Of a DNA stretch of 15,375 bases, positions 6,536 through 13,818 are shown in pieces; positions within the stretch are counted from its first letter, which is position 1; each line of letters opens with the position of its first letter. The position numbers and the translations under genes were made by a program. This stretch comes from Acidobacteriota bacterium (GTDB lineage: Bacteria; Acidobacteriota; Polarisedimenticolia; QHYA01), in NCBI GenBank assembly GCA_003223995.1, contig QHYA01000145.1:1-15375 (forward strand). Reading direction: 5' to 3'. Under the pieces are notes generated by a model. The model did not search any database. It saw only the letters and a list, made by a program, of their open reading frames with translations, and was not told where the DNA came from.

Positions 6536-6757
6536 CAGAATCGTGCCTGTGGATACGTGCATTTCCATGTCCTGGCGCTCGATGGTGTCTATTGCGCCGA
6601 TAATCCGCAGGAAATGAGCTTCCTGAACGAAGCGGCGGGTGAGATAGGCACCTTGATCCTGTCTCGTGTCAGGGCTCGCCGTCACACGAATGAGGATCCT
6701 GTCACGGGCGCCGGACCCCCGTCCGGGCACCGTGCACCCGCACCCCAGACAGCTTGA
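6536..6757 (+). pseudogene. Fragment of an IS91-like transposase
   Basis: Translation in this frame gives YVHFHVLALDGVY at about 6554-6592, then SFLNEAAGEIGTLILSRVRARR. IS91-family (Y2-type, HUH-like) transposases carry the same catalytic stretch, normally read as N-x-HFH-x-LVLDGVY followed some residues later by an I-x-x-RV-x-R-x-L helix. Only about 35-45 residues match. There is a stop at 6533-6535, no start codon with a ribosome binding site, and the C-terminal tail from about 6680 is unrelated low-complexity sequence. It is therefore the debris of an insertion sequence just upstream of the foreign-looking gene at 6825. Confidence 0.6.
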
Positions 6758-6824
6758 AATCCCTCGGTCACCGGGCGGAGAATCACCTTGGGACGTCAGA
6801 TCGGATTTCCCTATCCGCACTGCC

Positions 6825-8066
6825 ATGCCGCCGCTATCGATCGCTCGTTGCCTCTGCCTCCTGCCCACACTGCTGGTCAACGTGGCACACGCAGCGGGGC
6901 CATCCGAACGACCGGCGGCGGCGTTCACGGCGACTGCTCCGCTCGCCATGCCGGCTGCGTCGATCGCCTCGCGCGCGCAGCTCGACGCCTACTTGCATGC
7001 CACGTCTCCCGATGCCGCGCCGCTTGGCTGGATGACGCGCGATGGACGCCAACGCTTCCTTGCCAGCCTTCGGTTCGGTCAGCGCGGCCTCGGCGGTTTC
7101 GGCACCGATGACCTGCGTTACGACCTCACCCTCGAGCAGGCCTATGCCGTGCTGCAGTTGTTCGATGCGCAGCATTACGCGCTCGGCCTGAGCGCCCGCA
7201 CCAAATTGCGCCCGAGCACTTGGGAAAGCTCCGGCCGGCACATCGGACCAGCCTACGCCCGCCTCATCGACAAGAGCGAGACGGCTGCAAAGCCAGAGCG
7301 CAGACGTCTTGCCGACGAAACCTACGCCGCGCAATTCGCGCCATGGCAGCAAGCTGCGCGGTTGCGAACACTTGGGGACCGAGACGTGGAATTCCTGTTC
7401 CGCGCGGCGAACCACGTTCTAGGGCTTTCATCGCAGAGTCGCCATATCGAGGACATGCGTCTCGACTTCGCCGAGCTGGCTCGCCGCCGGCTCATCGACC
7501 GCCCGCACGCGAGCGATCTCTACGACACGCTGCTGAGCGCCCATCGCAACGACGAGGCACGCGTGCTGCTCGCCGCTTATCCCGTACTGGAACGTAAACC
7601 GCCGCCCGCTCTGCGCGAAGCATCGGGCCTGCACGATGGTCAGCCTAGCCTGTGGGTGGCCGCCACCAATCGGCGCGAACTCACGCGCGAACCTTTCGCC
7701 CTCGACGCGCCGGCACAGATCGTGGTGCTGGCCGGCACCGGCTGCCACTTCTCACAGGACACCGTGCGCGATATCGACGCCGATCCCACGCTGCACAATG
7801 TCTTCCGGCAACATGCCCGCTGGATCGCCCCGAGTGCCGAGATCGCCCACTTCGACGCCGTGCAAGCCTGGACCCGGGATCATCCGGACCAGCCTCTCGC
7901 CATCGCCTACGACGATGCCGCCTGGCCAGTGCAGGGGGACCTCCACACGCCGACGTTCTACGTCCTGCGGCAGGGCCGCCTGCTTCGCCGCATCGTCGGC
8001 TGGCCGCACGAGGACGGTCGCGAGGCGCTGCGCCAGGCGCTTCGCGAGGCCGGGTTGATGCACTGA
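6825..8066 (+). CDS. Secreted protein with C-terminal thioredoxin-fold-like domain
   Basis: The 413-residue product starts with a clear signal peptide (MPPLSIARCLCLLPTLLVNVAHA, residues 1-23, cleaved before AGP), which is why I start at ATG 6825 although the frame is open from about 6666. The middle (50-270) is alpha-helical, with GWMTRDGRQRFLASL and LTLEQAYAVLQLFDAQHYAL, and belongs to no family I can name. From about 297 it looks like a thioredoxin fold: strand IVVLAG, then GCHFSQ (Cys307 followed by Ser, so no CxxC), strand PLAIAYD, and TPTFYVLRQGRLLRRIVGW with a likely cis-Pro376. A single Cys suits a structural or peroxidase-like role better than disulfide exchange. Style and codon use recall Xanthomonadales periplasmic proteins, and an IS91-like fragment sits just upstream, so horizontal acquisition is plausible but untested. 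Confidence 0.7.
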   Translation: MPPLSIARCLCLLPTLLVNVAHAAGPSERPAAAFTATAPLAMPAASIASRAQLDAYLHATSPDAAPLGWMTRDGRQRFLASLRFGQRGLGGFGTDDLRYDLTLEQAYAVLQLFDAQHYALGLSARTKLRPSTWESSGRHIGPAYARLIDKSETAAKPERRRLADETYAAQFAPWQQAARLRTLGDRDVEFLFRAANHVLGLSSQSRHIEDMRLDFAELARRRLIDRPHASDLYDTLLSAHRNDEARVLLAAYPVLERKPPPALREASGLHDGQPSLWVAATNRRELTREPFALDAPAQIVVLAGTGCHFSQDTVRDIDADPTLHNVFRQHARWIAPSAEIAHFDAVQAWTRDHPDQPLAIAYDDAAWPVQGDLHTPTFYVLRQGRLLRRIVGWPHEDGREALRQALREAGLMH

Positions 8067-8122
8067 GCCAGCTCACGTCGACGACGGGTGATGCGCCCTG
8101 GCCTCGCCCGACAGAAACTAGC

Positions 8123-8134
8123 CTAGCCGGCTAG
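8123..8134. repeat. 12-bp perfect palindrome downstream of the thioredoxin-like gene
   Basis: CTAGCCGGCTAG reads the same on both strands and is preceded by a further CTAG. It lies between the convergent ends of the thioredoxin-like gene and the next minus-strand gene. It could be a junction scar or protein-binding site; no T-run follows, so a terminator is unlikely. Confidence 0.5.
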
Positions 8135-8171
8135 CGGAGGCGAACTTTGTCCTTGGCTCGCGCTGTCCGCC

Positions 8172-8624
8172 TCAGGCCGTGCGCTTTCTGAGCATCTGGC
8201 GCGCCAGCACGTCGGCGCCGGGACCCGCCTTGATCTCCACAGCAGCCGACTTGTTGACGTAAATGCGGATGTTGTTGCTGCCGGGATCGGCGGGAAACAT
8301 GAAAAAACCCTCCCGGTCCGCCGCGTAGGTGAGAGAGTGACCGCACAGGAACTCCCCGTCCTTGAAAAGGACCGAGATCTTGAGGCCCTGCTCCGTCTTT
8401 CCAGGCGCGGCGAGAAAGCCGCGGATGTCACGGCGTTGACGTTTCCCTGCCAGATCCTTGACGAAGAAGATCGCCTTCAGATGCCTGCAAAGGACCTCGA
8501 CCGGCGAAGTCCCATCCGCTGGAATCAGATGGAAACTCGAGCAGTTGGGCCTGAAGTCCCGGGTCGTGCCTTTCAGAAGGCTCCCATCAAGGAAGTGCAC
8601 AACAACGCAGACGCTCTCGGCCAT
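8172..8624 (-). CDS. Short DUF6982-type protein with two internal repeats
   Basis: The 150-residue protein resembles a family of short bacterial proteins I recall as DUF6982, sometimes linked to PilZ proteins; the function is unknown. It begins VVVHFLDGSLLKGTTRDFRP, then FHLIPADG and LKAIFFVKDL. The second half repeats the plan: ISVLFKDGEFLCGHSL, then GFFMFPADPGSNN and a closing hydrophobic segment. Repeat 1 spans about 6-58 and repeat 2 about 80-135, each a beta-rich unit with an F-x-DG turn and a PAD motif. No signal peptide or membrane span is seen, so it is probably cytoplasmic. The ATG (complement of 8622-8624) is preceded on the minus strand by GAGGAGGG (complement of 8631-8638) at ideal spacing. 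It is divergent from the TMTC-like gene across 355 bp. Confidence 0.75.
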   Translation of the reverse strand: MAESVCVVVHFLDGSLLKGTTRDFRPNCSSFHLIPADGTSPVEVLCRHLKAIFFVKDLAGKRQRRDIRGFLAAPGKTEQGLKISVLFKDGEFLCGHSLTYAADREGFFMFPADPGSNNIRIYVNKSAAVEIKAGPGADVLARQMLRKRTA

Positions 8625-8979
8625 TCTGGACCCTCCTCAGTTCGGAGCGCCGCGGCGTGCCAGCGGTGGCCCGGATCGCTATCCGGGCGCCCGCCTGCGC
8701 CCGCGGGATCCGCTCGAACGTCTGCCCGTTCTCTCCGGTCGCTCGCCCGCCACCCTTCCTTGCCGCTCCCCGGCCGCTGCTGCCCGATACTGATCGCCGC
8801 CAAATGTAGGTGCGCGGGCGACTGCGCGCCAGCGGCGCCGGACCGGCTCCCCGGATGCTGCCTCTCCCCCCGCTTCCCCGCCCCGCTCGGGGCGCACCGC
8901 CCCGGTTCGCCCGGTGGCGTTCCTGCCGAACGTGAAGAAACCACGACGGAACGACTCCTGTAGCCGCAACTCGTAGTAT
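8625..8979. other. 355-bp divergent intergenic region, promoters expected but none clear
   Basis: It separates the minus-strand DUF6982-type gene from the plus-strand TMTC-like gene. The only firm element is the strong ribosome binding site GAGGAGGG (complement of 8631-8638). The rest is very GC-rich. Open frames on both strands cross it, but they have arginine/proline-rich low-complexity translations typical of shadow frames. TATA-like sequence at 8977-8981 sits directly at the TMTC-like start. No tRNA or repeat was recognised. Confidence 0.5.
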
Positions 8980-10974
8980 ATGTTGCGGATGCGACAGCCT
9001 TCCGCTGAACAAACCCCTCTTCGCTCCACCACGACCATTCTCCGGCGCTCCTCCCGCCCAGGCACGCCAGCGGTCGGACTTGCCGCCGCGGGCCTGCGGC
9101 GGCCGCGCATCCCCGCGGCCCGCCAGGCGCTCGTCTGTCTGCTGCTCGCCGCAGCGACTGTCGCGGCCTTCTTCCCCGTGGCCGGCAACGGTTTCATCGA
9201 TTACGACGACCAGGACTACGTCACCCAAAACGATCATGTCCGCCAGGGACTGACGGCCAGCGGGGCGCTGTGGGCCTTTACGCACAGCTTCTCCAGCAAC
9301 TGGCACCCCGTGACGTGGCTGTCCCACATGCTGGACTGCCAGTTGTTCGGACTGAATGCCGGGGCGCATCATGCGACGAGCCTTTTCTTCCACATCGCGA
9401 ACAGTCTTCTTCTGTTTCTGCTTTTTGCGCGGATGACCGGCGCGCTGTGGCCGAGCGCTCTCGTTGCGGGTCTGTTTGCGCTCCATCCGCTGCACGTGGA
9501 ATCGGTGGCCTGGATCTCGGAACGCAAGGATCTCCTGAGCATGCTCTTCATGCTCCTGGCGACAGGCGCCTACGTCCTGCATGCGGAGCGGCCGCGCAGG
9601 TTCAGCTACGCCCTCTCCCTCGTGCTGTTCGCCATGGCCTTGATGTCGAAACCGATGGTCGTGACTCTCCCGTTGCTCTTGTTGCTGCTGGACTACTGGC
9701 CGCTGGAGCGGCTGAGGATTGGACGGGCCGCGAACGGGGCCCCGCCGGGGGCGACGGAGCAGCGTTCTCCCGCCGAACCAGCAAGGATCCTTCTCGAGAA
9801 GCTTCCCTTCCTCGCTCTCGCCGCGGCCGCAGGCGCCGTCACGGTCAACGCGCAGCGGAGGGGCCTGTCGCTCCTATCCACGGCGAGATTCCCCGTCGCG
9901 GACCGCATGGCCAACGCTTGCGTCTCCTATCTCGCCTATGTCGGCAAGACGCTCTGGCCGGCCAATCTCGCCGTCTTCTATCCGCTTCCGGCCGCCCCGC
10001 GGCTCATGCCGGCGGCCGGGGCGGGCCTGACTCTCCTCTGCGCGACCGCCCTTGCGGCAGTACTTGCGCGGCGGCGGCCCTACGTTCTCATCGGATGGCT
10101 TTGGTACCTGGTGGCGCTGATGCCGGTCATCGGGCTCGTCCAGGTGGGCAACCAGGCGATGGCCGACCGCTACACGTACCTTCCACTGGTCGGTCTGTTC
10201 ATCATCGTCGCCTGGGGAGCGGCCGAGCTGGCCTCCCGGCGTCCCGCCCGCGCGGCCGTCGCGACCGCGGCCAGCGTCCTTCTCACAGCCTGCCTCATCG
10301 CCACACAGGTCCAGGTGCGCTACTGGAGATCCACGAGAACTCTCTTCGAGCATGCCCTGGCCGTGTCGGGCGGAAACTATGTGGCCCACAGTGTTCTCGG
10401 CGATGTCCACGCCGCCGGCAAGGAGCTGAAGGCGGCCGCGGATCACTACAATGAGGCACCTCGCCCTGCAAGCGAAAGGCCGGCTGGACGAGGCCCTCGC
10501 GCACTACAACGAGGCGCTGCGCTTCGCACCCGGCCTGGCGAATGCCCACTACAACCTGGCGACCCTTCTGCAGGGACAGGGAAAGATCGAAGGGGCGATC
10601 ACGGAGTATTCGGAGACGCTGCGACTGCAGCCGGACTCCTCTGCGGCCCACGTGAGGCTGGGCACGGCACTGGCCTCGCGAGGGGATCTCGCTTCGGCCT
10701 CCGCGCATTATCGGGAAGCGATCCGTTTGAAGCCCGATTTTCCGGATGCGCTCGACCGGCTGGCCTGGCTCCTGGCCACGCAGCCGGACCGGAGCCTCCG
10801 CGACGGGCGGCAGGCGCTGGAGCTTGCGGGGCGGGCGTGCAGGCTCACCGGCTACCACCAGCCGATCCTGCTGAGCACATTGGCGGCGGCCTATGCCGAG
10901 ACGGGACGCTTCAGGGAAGCCGCGGAAACCGCCCAAAGAGCCATCGACCTTGCGATAGCATCGGGACGGGATGA
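8980..10974 (+). CDS. TMTC-like multi-pass membrane glycosyltransferase, TPR region frameshifted
   Basis: This resembles the bacterial TMTC/PMT-like membrane proteins (GT-C type) that end in tetratricopeptide repeats and are thought to transfer sugars from a lipid carrier to exported proteins. After an Arg-rich start (1-46) come about ten membrane spans. The family hallmarks are FIDYDDQDYV (72-81) with the acidic pair expected in the first external loop, NWHPVTWLSHMLDC (107-120), FALHPLHVESVAWISERKDLL (166-186) and later MADRYTYLPLVG. True family sequence ends at about residue 492 (ADHYNEA, nt 10457). From there to 10974 the frame gives Pro/Arg-rich nonsense, while TPR sequence continues one frame over (to 11041). 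ATG 8980 has no ribosome binding site; ATG 8989 is the alternative. Whether the truncated protein works is unknown. Confidence 0.75.
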   Translation: MLRMRQPSAEQTPLRSTTTILRRSSRPGTPAVGLAAAGLRRPRIPAARQALVCLLLAAATVAAFFPVAGNGFIDYDDQDYVTQNDHVRQGLTASGALWAFTHSFSSNWHPVTWLSHMLDCQLFGLNAGAHHATSLFFHIANSLLLFLLFARMTGALWPSALVAGLFALHPLHVESVAWISERKDLLSMLFMLLATGAYVLHAERPRRFSYALSLVLFAMALMSKPMVVTLPLLLLLLDYWPLERLRIGRAANGAPPGATEQRSPAEPARILLEKLPFLALAAAAGAVTVNAQRRGLSLLSTARFPVADRMANACVSYLAYVGKTLWPANLAVFYPLPAAPRLMPAAGAGLTLLCATALAAVLARRRPYVLIGWLWYLVALMPVIGLVQVGNQAMADRYTYLPLVGLFIIVAWGAAELASRRPARAAVATAASVLLTACLIATQVQVRYWRSTRTLFEHALAVSGGNYVAHSVLGDVHAAGKELKAAADHYNEAPRPASERPAGRGPRALQRGAALRTRPGECPLQPGDPSAGTGKDRRGDHGVFGDAATAAGLLCGPREAGHGTGLARGSRFGLRALSGSDPFEARFSGCARPAGLAPGHAAGPEPPRRAAGAGACGAGVQAHRLPPADPAEHIGGGLCRDGTLQGSRGNRPKSHRPCDSIGTG

Positions 10975-11041
10975 TCTCGCCGCTTCGCTCCGGCAATCGC
11001 TGCAGCTCTACCGGTCCGGAGCGCCCTATCGGGAAGGCTAG
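10451..11041 (+). CDS. TPR C-terminal part of the TMTC-like protein, displaced by frameshift
   Basis: This frame reads LALQAKGRLDEALAHYNEALRFAP, ANAHYNLATLLQGQGKIEGAI and further TPR units (EYSETLRLQP, AHYREAIRLKP, ALDRLAWLLA), then a helical tail to TAG 11039-11041. TPRs bind proteins. In TMTC-like proteins they follow the membrane domain directly, so this is the natural C-terminus of the gene at 8980 rather than an independent gene. The ATG at 10451 lies within the motif encoding HYNEA and has no ribosome binding site, so separate translation is doubtful. The unit period is 34 residues (102 bp), yet the motif at 10444 and its counterpart at 10502 are 58 bp apart, so 44 bp are missing. Confidence 0.7.
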   Translation: MRHLALQAKGRLDEALAHYNEALRFAPGLANAHYNLATLLQGQGKIEGAITEYSETLRLQPDSSAAHVRLGTALASRGDLASASAHYREAIRLKPDFPDALDRLAWLLATQPDRSLRDGRQALELAGRACRLTGYHQPILLSTLAAAYAETGRFREAAETAQRAIDLAIASGRDDLAASLRQSLQLYRSGAPYREG

Positions 11042-11086
11042 CCTGCCGCGAAGACACCGCCAGGCGCTCTCGGCGCGCACCTGCGA

Positions 11087-13261
11087 TCAGGATCCCCACA
11101 GAAGTTCCAGCCCCAGACCAGGAATGAGAGGCATGGCGCTTTCCTCATGAACGAAGTACTGAGACTTCCGGGGATCCCAGAGCAGCTCCTGGCTGCGGAT
11201 GTTTCGGCGGTCGAGGGCGTTGTCGATCTCGAAGTAGAAGCTGGCGCGAGCCGACCACAGCTTCCGCTGCCAGGCGGCCCTCACATCGAGCCGCGCGGTG
11301 GCAGGAAGGCGGCTGCTGTTGAGAGGGCCGAAGATCCTGACCCCCCCGCCCGCCGGCTCGAGGGGACTGAAAGGCAGCCCGGAGGCCGCCTCGAAGCGCG
11401 ACCGCAGCTCCCAGTGCTCGGACAGCACGTACGCCGCGGACAGATCGAAGCGGTAGGGCTGATCCCAGTTGCGCCGCGACTCCACCCCGTCGCGCGTCTC
11501 CGTCGCCCTCAGGAACGTGGCGGCCAGGCGAGCCCGCAGGCGGCCCCGCTGCCTGAGGAGGGCAAGCTCGACCCCTCTGGTTGTTCCTCGCTGGAAGCGG
11601 CCCATCGCCTCGGGGAGGTCCGGCGAGCGATTGACGATCTCGGCCGCGATGTCGTTGAAGCGGCGGACGTAGGCTGTCGCTTCCCCTTCAATGTTCCACG
11701 AGGGCTTGAACTCCACACCCGCGGCGAGCTCGTCCGCCGTGGACAGCTTCAGGGGCTGGCCCTGCGCCAGGAACTCCTGATCGTAGCGGGGAAACTGCGC
11801 ATAGCGGCTCGCCGCCCCCCAAACTCGGAAGCTTTCTGTCGCCTGCCAGGAGGCGCGCAGCCTCGGCTGGACCGGCGCCGCGCCGAAGCGAGAGTCACGA
11901 TCGGCGCGCACGCCGGCATCCAGGGTCAGTCTCGGAATGGATTCCATCGCGATCGAAGCGTAGGCGCCCGTCCGCAGCGATCTCGCGCGCACGGACTGGA
12001 GGCTTTCCAAGGTCTGGATGACGCCCATGATTGTCCCCTCACTCCGGATCGCCTCCAGGCCGGTCTTCCAGTGAAGCCGCCCCTCCTGCTCGTCCGCCAG
12101 GTCGAGCCGGAACTGCAGCGTGTTCTGCTGCGAGGTCAGGTCGTCTCCCTCGCTGCTCTTCGCGCTCTGGTGGGTGCCTTGCCAGGCGATGCGCGCCGAG
12201 AGGCGCTTCCTCCCATCGATGTCCACATCGAGACCGGTATACCCGAGCGCGGATCCGGCGGAGAGGTGGTTCGAACGGCCCTCCTTCGGATCCGAGGTTG
12301 ACAGGCCGCTGCCCAGGGCCAGAACCCCGGCGACGAGGTCCAAGCGACCTGAGATCGGCCGGCGCGTCCGGAGGGACAGGTCTCCGAAATCGGGAACATT
12401 GACGCGTCTCACCCCATACAAGCTGCGATAGATCGCGAGGTTCGAATAGCGGCCCGCCGCCAGCCATGATCCCCCCTCGCCGGCGGGGCCGCCCGTGAAA
12501 GCACTCGTGGAGAGCGAACCGGCGCTCATGCCCGCCACCAAGCCTTCCGCCCCCCGCTCCGTGGGCGACAGCTCGATCAGGCCGGAAACGGTGTTCCCCA
12601 CGTCGGCGCCGAGCGCCGCTGTTCTCGCGGAGAGCTGGTCGAACGCCTCCGGGTTGAGCGCCGCCGTCGATCCGCGAGCCCAGCGAAAGTGGTAAGGGTT
12701 TTCGACGACGATCCCGTCGAGCCTGAAGAGCGTATCCTCGGGCTCGCCGGCACCGAGGCGAATCTCCGCCTTGTAGTCGTTGACCGTCGCGACGCCAGGC
12801 ACGGCGATCATGGCGCGAAGAGGGTCGCCGAGGGTGCCCGGCAGCCCCGCGATCTCCCCGCGATCCAGCCCGCCCGGCACGGCGTTCTTCGCGAGAGGCA
12901 GGCCTGGGGCTTCGACGACGACCTTCTCCACCAACAACTGCCTCCGGACTCGCAACTCGATCGTGGTTGTCTCTCCCTCCTTGATGAGGAAGGAGATCGG
13001 GGCAGCCGGGAGGCAGCTCGGGCACTGGACGGCGGCGCGGCCTTCACCGGGAGAAAGGGCCCTGATGGAGAAGCCGCCATCCCTTGCGCTTGAACCCGCC
13101 CGCTGCCAGGGAAGCACCAGGATTTGCGCCCCCTGGACAGGCTCACCAGAATCGGCATCCAACACCCGTCCGGCGAGCTCCCCTGCCCCGCCTCCGAACG
13201 ATTGCGCCCTCCCGACAAGCAACACGAGCACGCAGAGAGCCACAACCCGCGGGAAGCGCAT
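11087..13261 (-). CDS. TonB-dependent outer-membrane receptor with N-terminal carboxypeptidase-regulatory-like domain
   Basis: TonB-dependent receptors import large or scarce nutrients across the outer membrane using energy passed by TonB-ExbBD. The 724-residue protein has a signal peptide (1-21, MRFPRVVALCVLVLLVGRAQS). A carboxypeptidase-regulatory-like beta-sandwich follows (about 26-105, GRVLDADSGEPVQGAQILV). A TonB-box-like VEKVVVEAP is at about 110-119. The plug domain (about 125-232) contains RAMIAVPGVATV, FRLDGIVVENPYHF and VSGLIELSP, and a long beta-barrel runs to the C-terminus (LGLELLWGS). The ligand cannot be told from sequence. The layout (regulatory domain plus plug plus barrel) is common in Acidobacteriota and Bacteroidota. 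ATG is the complement of 13259-13261, with a purine-rich GGAAGG upstream. It ends 45 bp from the convergent TPR frame. No substrate-binding lipoprotein or hydrolase adjoins it. Confidence 0.88.
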   Translation of the reverse strand: MRFPRVVALCVLVLLVGRAQSFGGGAGELAGRVLDADSGEPVQGAQILVLPWQRAGSSARDGGFSIRALSPGEGRAAVQCPSCLPAAPISFLIKEGETTTIELRVRRQLLVEKVVVEAPGLPLAKNAVPGGLDRGEIAGLPGTLGDPLRAMIAVPGVATVNDYKAEIRLGAGEPEDTLFRLDGIVVENPYHFRWARGSTAALNPEAFDQLSARTAALGADVGNTVSGLIELSPTERGAEGLVAGMSAGSLSTSAFTGGPAGEGGSWLAAGRYSNLAIYRSLYGVRRVNVPDFGDLSLRTRRPISGRLDLVAGVLALGSGLSTSDPKEGRSNHLSAGSALGYTGLDVDIDGRKRLSARIAWQGTHQSAKSSEGDDLTSQQNTLQFRLDLADEQEGRLHWKTGLEAIRSEGTIMGVIQTLESLQSVRARSLRTGAYASIAMESIPRLTLDAGVRADRDSRFGAAPVQPRLRASWQATESFRVWGAASRYAQFPRYDQEFLAQGQPLKLSTADELAAGVEFKPSWNIEGEATAYVRRFNDIAAEIVNRSPDLPEAMGRFQRGTTRGVELALLRQRGRLRARLAATFLRATETRDGVESRRNWDQPYRFDLSAAYVLSEHWELRSRFEAASGLPFSPLEPAGGGVRIFGPLNSSRLPATARLDVRAAWQRKLWSARASFYFEIDNALDRRNIRSQELLWDPRKSQYFVHEESAMPLIPGLGLELLWGS

Positions 13262-13391
13262 CGGCTTTCCCTTCCTGCCTGGGGGGAAATCGGTACGAAA
13301 GTACGGCTAAAGAGGGGAATCCGCCATTCGAGCGCCATCTGCCGAGATGGGCAGCGACGCAGCTTGATCGGGGCGGAGAGCTACGGCGGGG

Positions 13392-13661
13392 TCAGCGATT
13401 CCCCTTGGGAAGGACGATGGTCTTGGGGTGGTGTCCCTTGGGTGCCTCGGGAACGACACCCTGGGTGCCGGCGCCCGATTGAGGGTGGGATTCCTCTCCG
13501 ACGATCTCGATCTCGCCGGCTTCCACGAGACGCCGGATGCCGGGCGCTTGCGACGCCTCATCCGAGATCTGGCCGGTTCTTGCGGGACCGAGGTGGAGGG
13601 TCTTCCCTCCCGGTAGACCAATCCTCATCGGCTTGCGTGTCTTGTTGACGATGGTCTTCAC
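13392..13661 (-). CDS. Small protein of unknown function, GTG start
   Basis: The 89-residue product has a compact N-terminal region (NKTRKPMRIGLPGGKTLHLG, then TGQIS and RRLVEAGEIEIVGEE) and a Pro/Gly/His-rich tail (PEAPKGHHPKTIVLPKG). I recall similar short proteins with the pattern NKT-x-x-P-x-x-x-x-LPGGK-x-LHLGP-x-x-TGQI in metagenome-derived genomes, but no function. No signal peptide or membrane span. The start is the GTG on the complement of 13659-13661, fixed by a strong GGAGG (complement of 13666-13670) four bases upstream. Stop is TGA (complement of 13392-13394). It lies 130 bp upstream of the TonB receptor on the same strand and could share its transcript. Confidence 0.7.
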   Translation of the reverse strand: MKTIVNKTRKPMRIGLPGGKTLHLGPARTGQISDEASQAPGIRRLVEAGEIEIVGEESHPQSGAGTQGVVPEAPKGHHPKTIVLPKGNR

Positions 13662-13665
13662 GGTT

Positions 13666-13670
13666 CCTCC
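13666..13670 (-). promoter_or_regulatory. Ribosome binding site fixing the GTG start of the 89-residue protein
   Basis: On the minus strand GGAGG is followed by four bases and then the GTG start at 13661. This supports a real translated gene despite its small size and non-ATG start. Confidence 0.7.
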
Positions 13671-13772
13671 GGAAAAGTTCCGCTCATCCGCACTCCTGAA
13701 ATCTCGTACAGCATTCTACGATCAGACGGCACTGACTTGGCTACCCATCTTCGGAAAGCGAACCAAACTCCG

Positions 13773-13793
13773 CCCCGGCGTTGCCGCACGGGG
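13773..13793 (-). terminator. Hairpin with GNRA tetraloop after the lytic transglycosylase
   Basis: Read on the minus strand, CCCCG, a bulged T, GCG, loop GCAA, CGC and CGGGG form an eight-pair stem closed by a GNRA tetraloop. It starts about 25 bases beyond the TAG stop of the transglycosylase. The downstream tail (GGAGTTTGGTT) has only a weak T-tract, so it may be an imperfect intrinsic terminator or a stabilising 3' hairpin. Confidence 0.4.
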
Positions 13794-13818
13794 ACTCCCG
13801 GCTTCGGGCTATGCTCGG

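Noticed and set aside
5693..6949. 418-codon minus-strand frame overlapping the TM2-like gene
   Set aside because: Its translation is Arg/Gly/Pro-rich in the overlap; the membrane spans and PGxGQ motifs are in the other minus-strand frame.
5688..8140. CTAG-rich sequences at about 5690-5705 and 8117-8140 as ends of one mobile element
   Set aside because: They share only short CTAG/GGAGG words, not an alignable direct or inverted repeat, so chance similarity is likely.
8587..9582. 331-codon minus-strand frame across the intergenic region and the TMTC-like gene start
   Set aside because: No ribosome binding site or domain; it mirrors the clearly conserved TMTC-like coding sequence.
11147..12301. 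384-codon plus-strand frame opposite the TonB receptor
   Set aside because: Shadow of the receptor; no motifs, and the receptor has signal peptide, plug and barrel in order.
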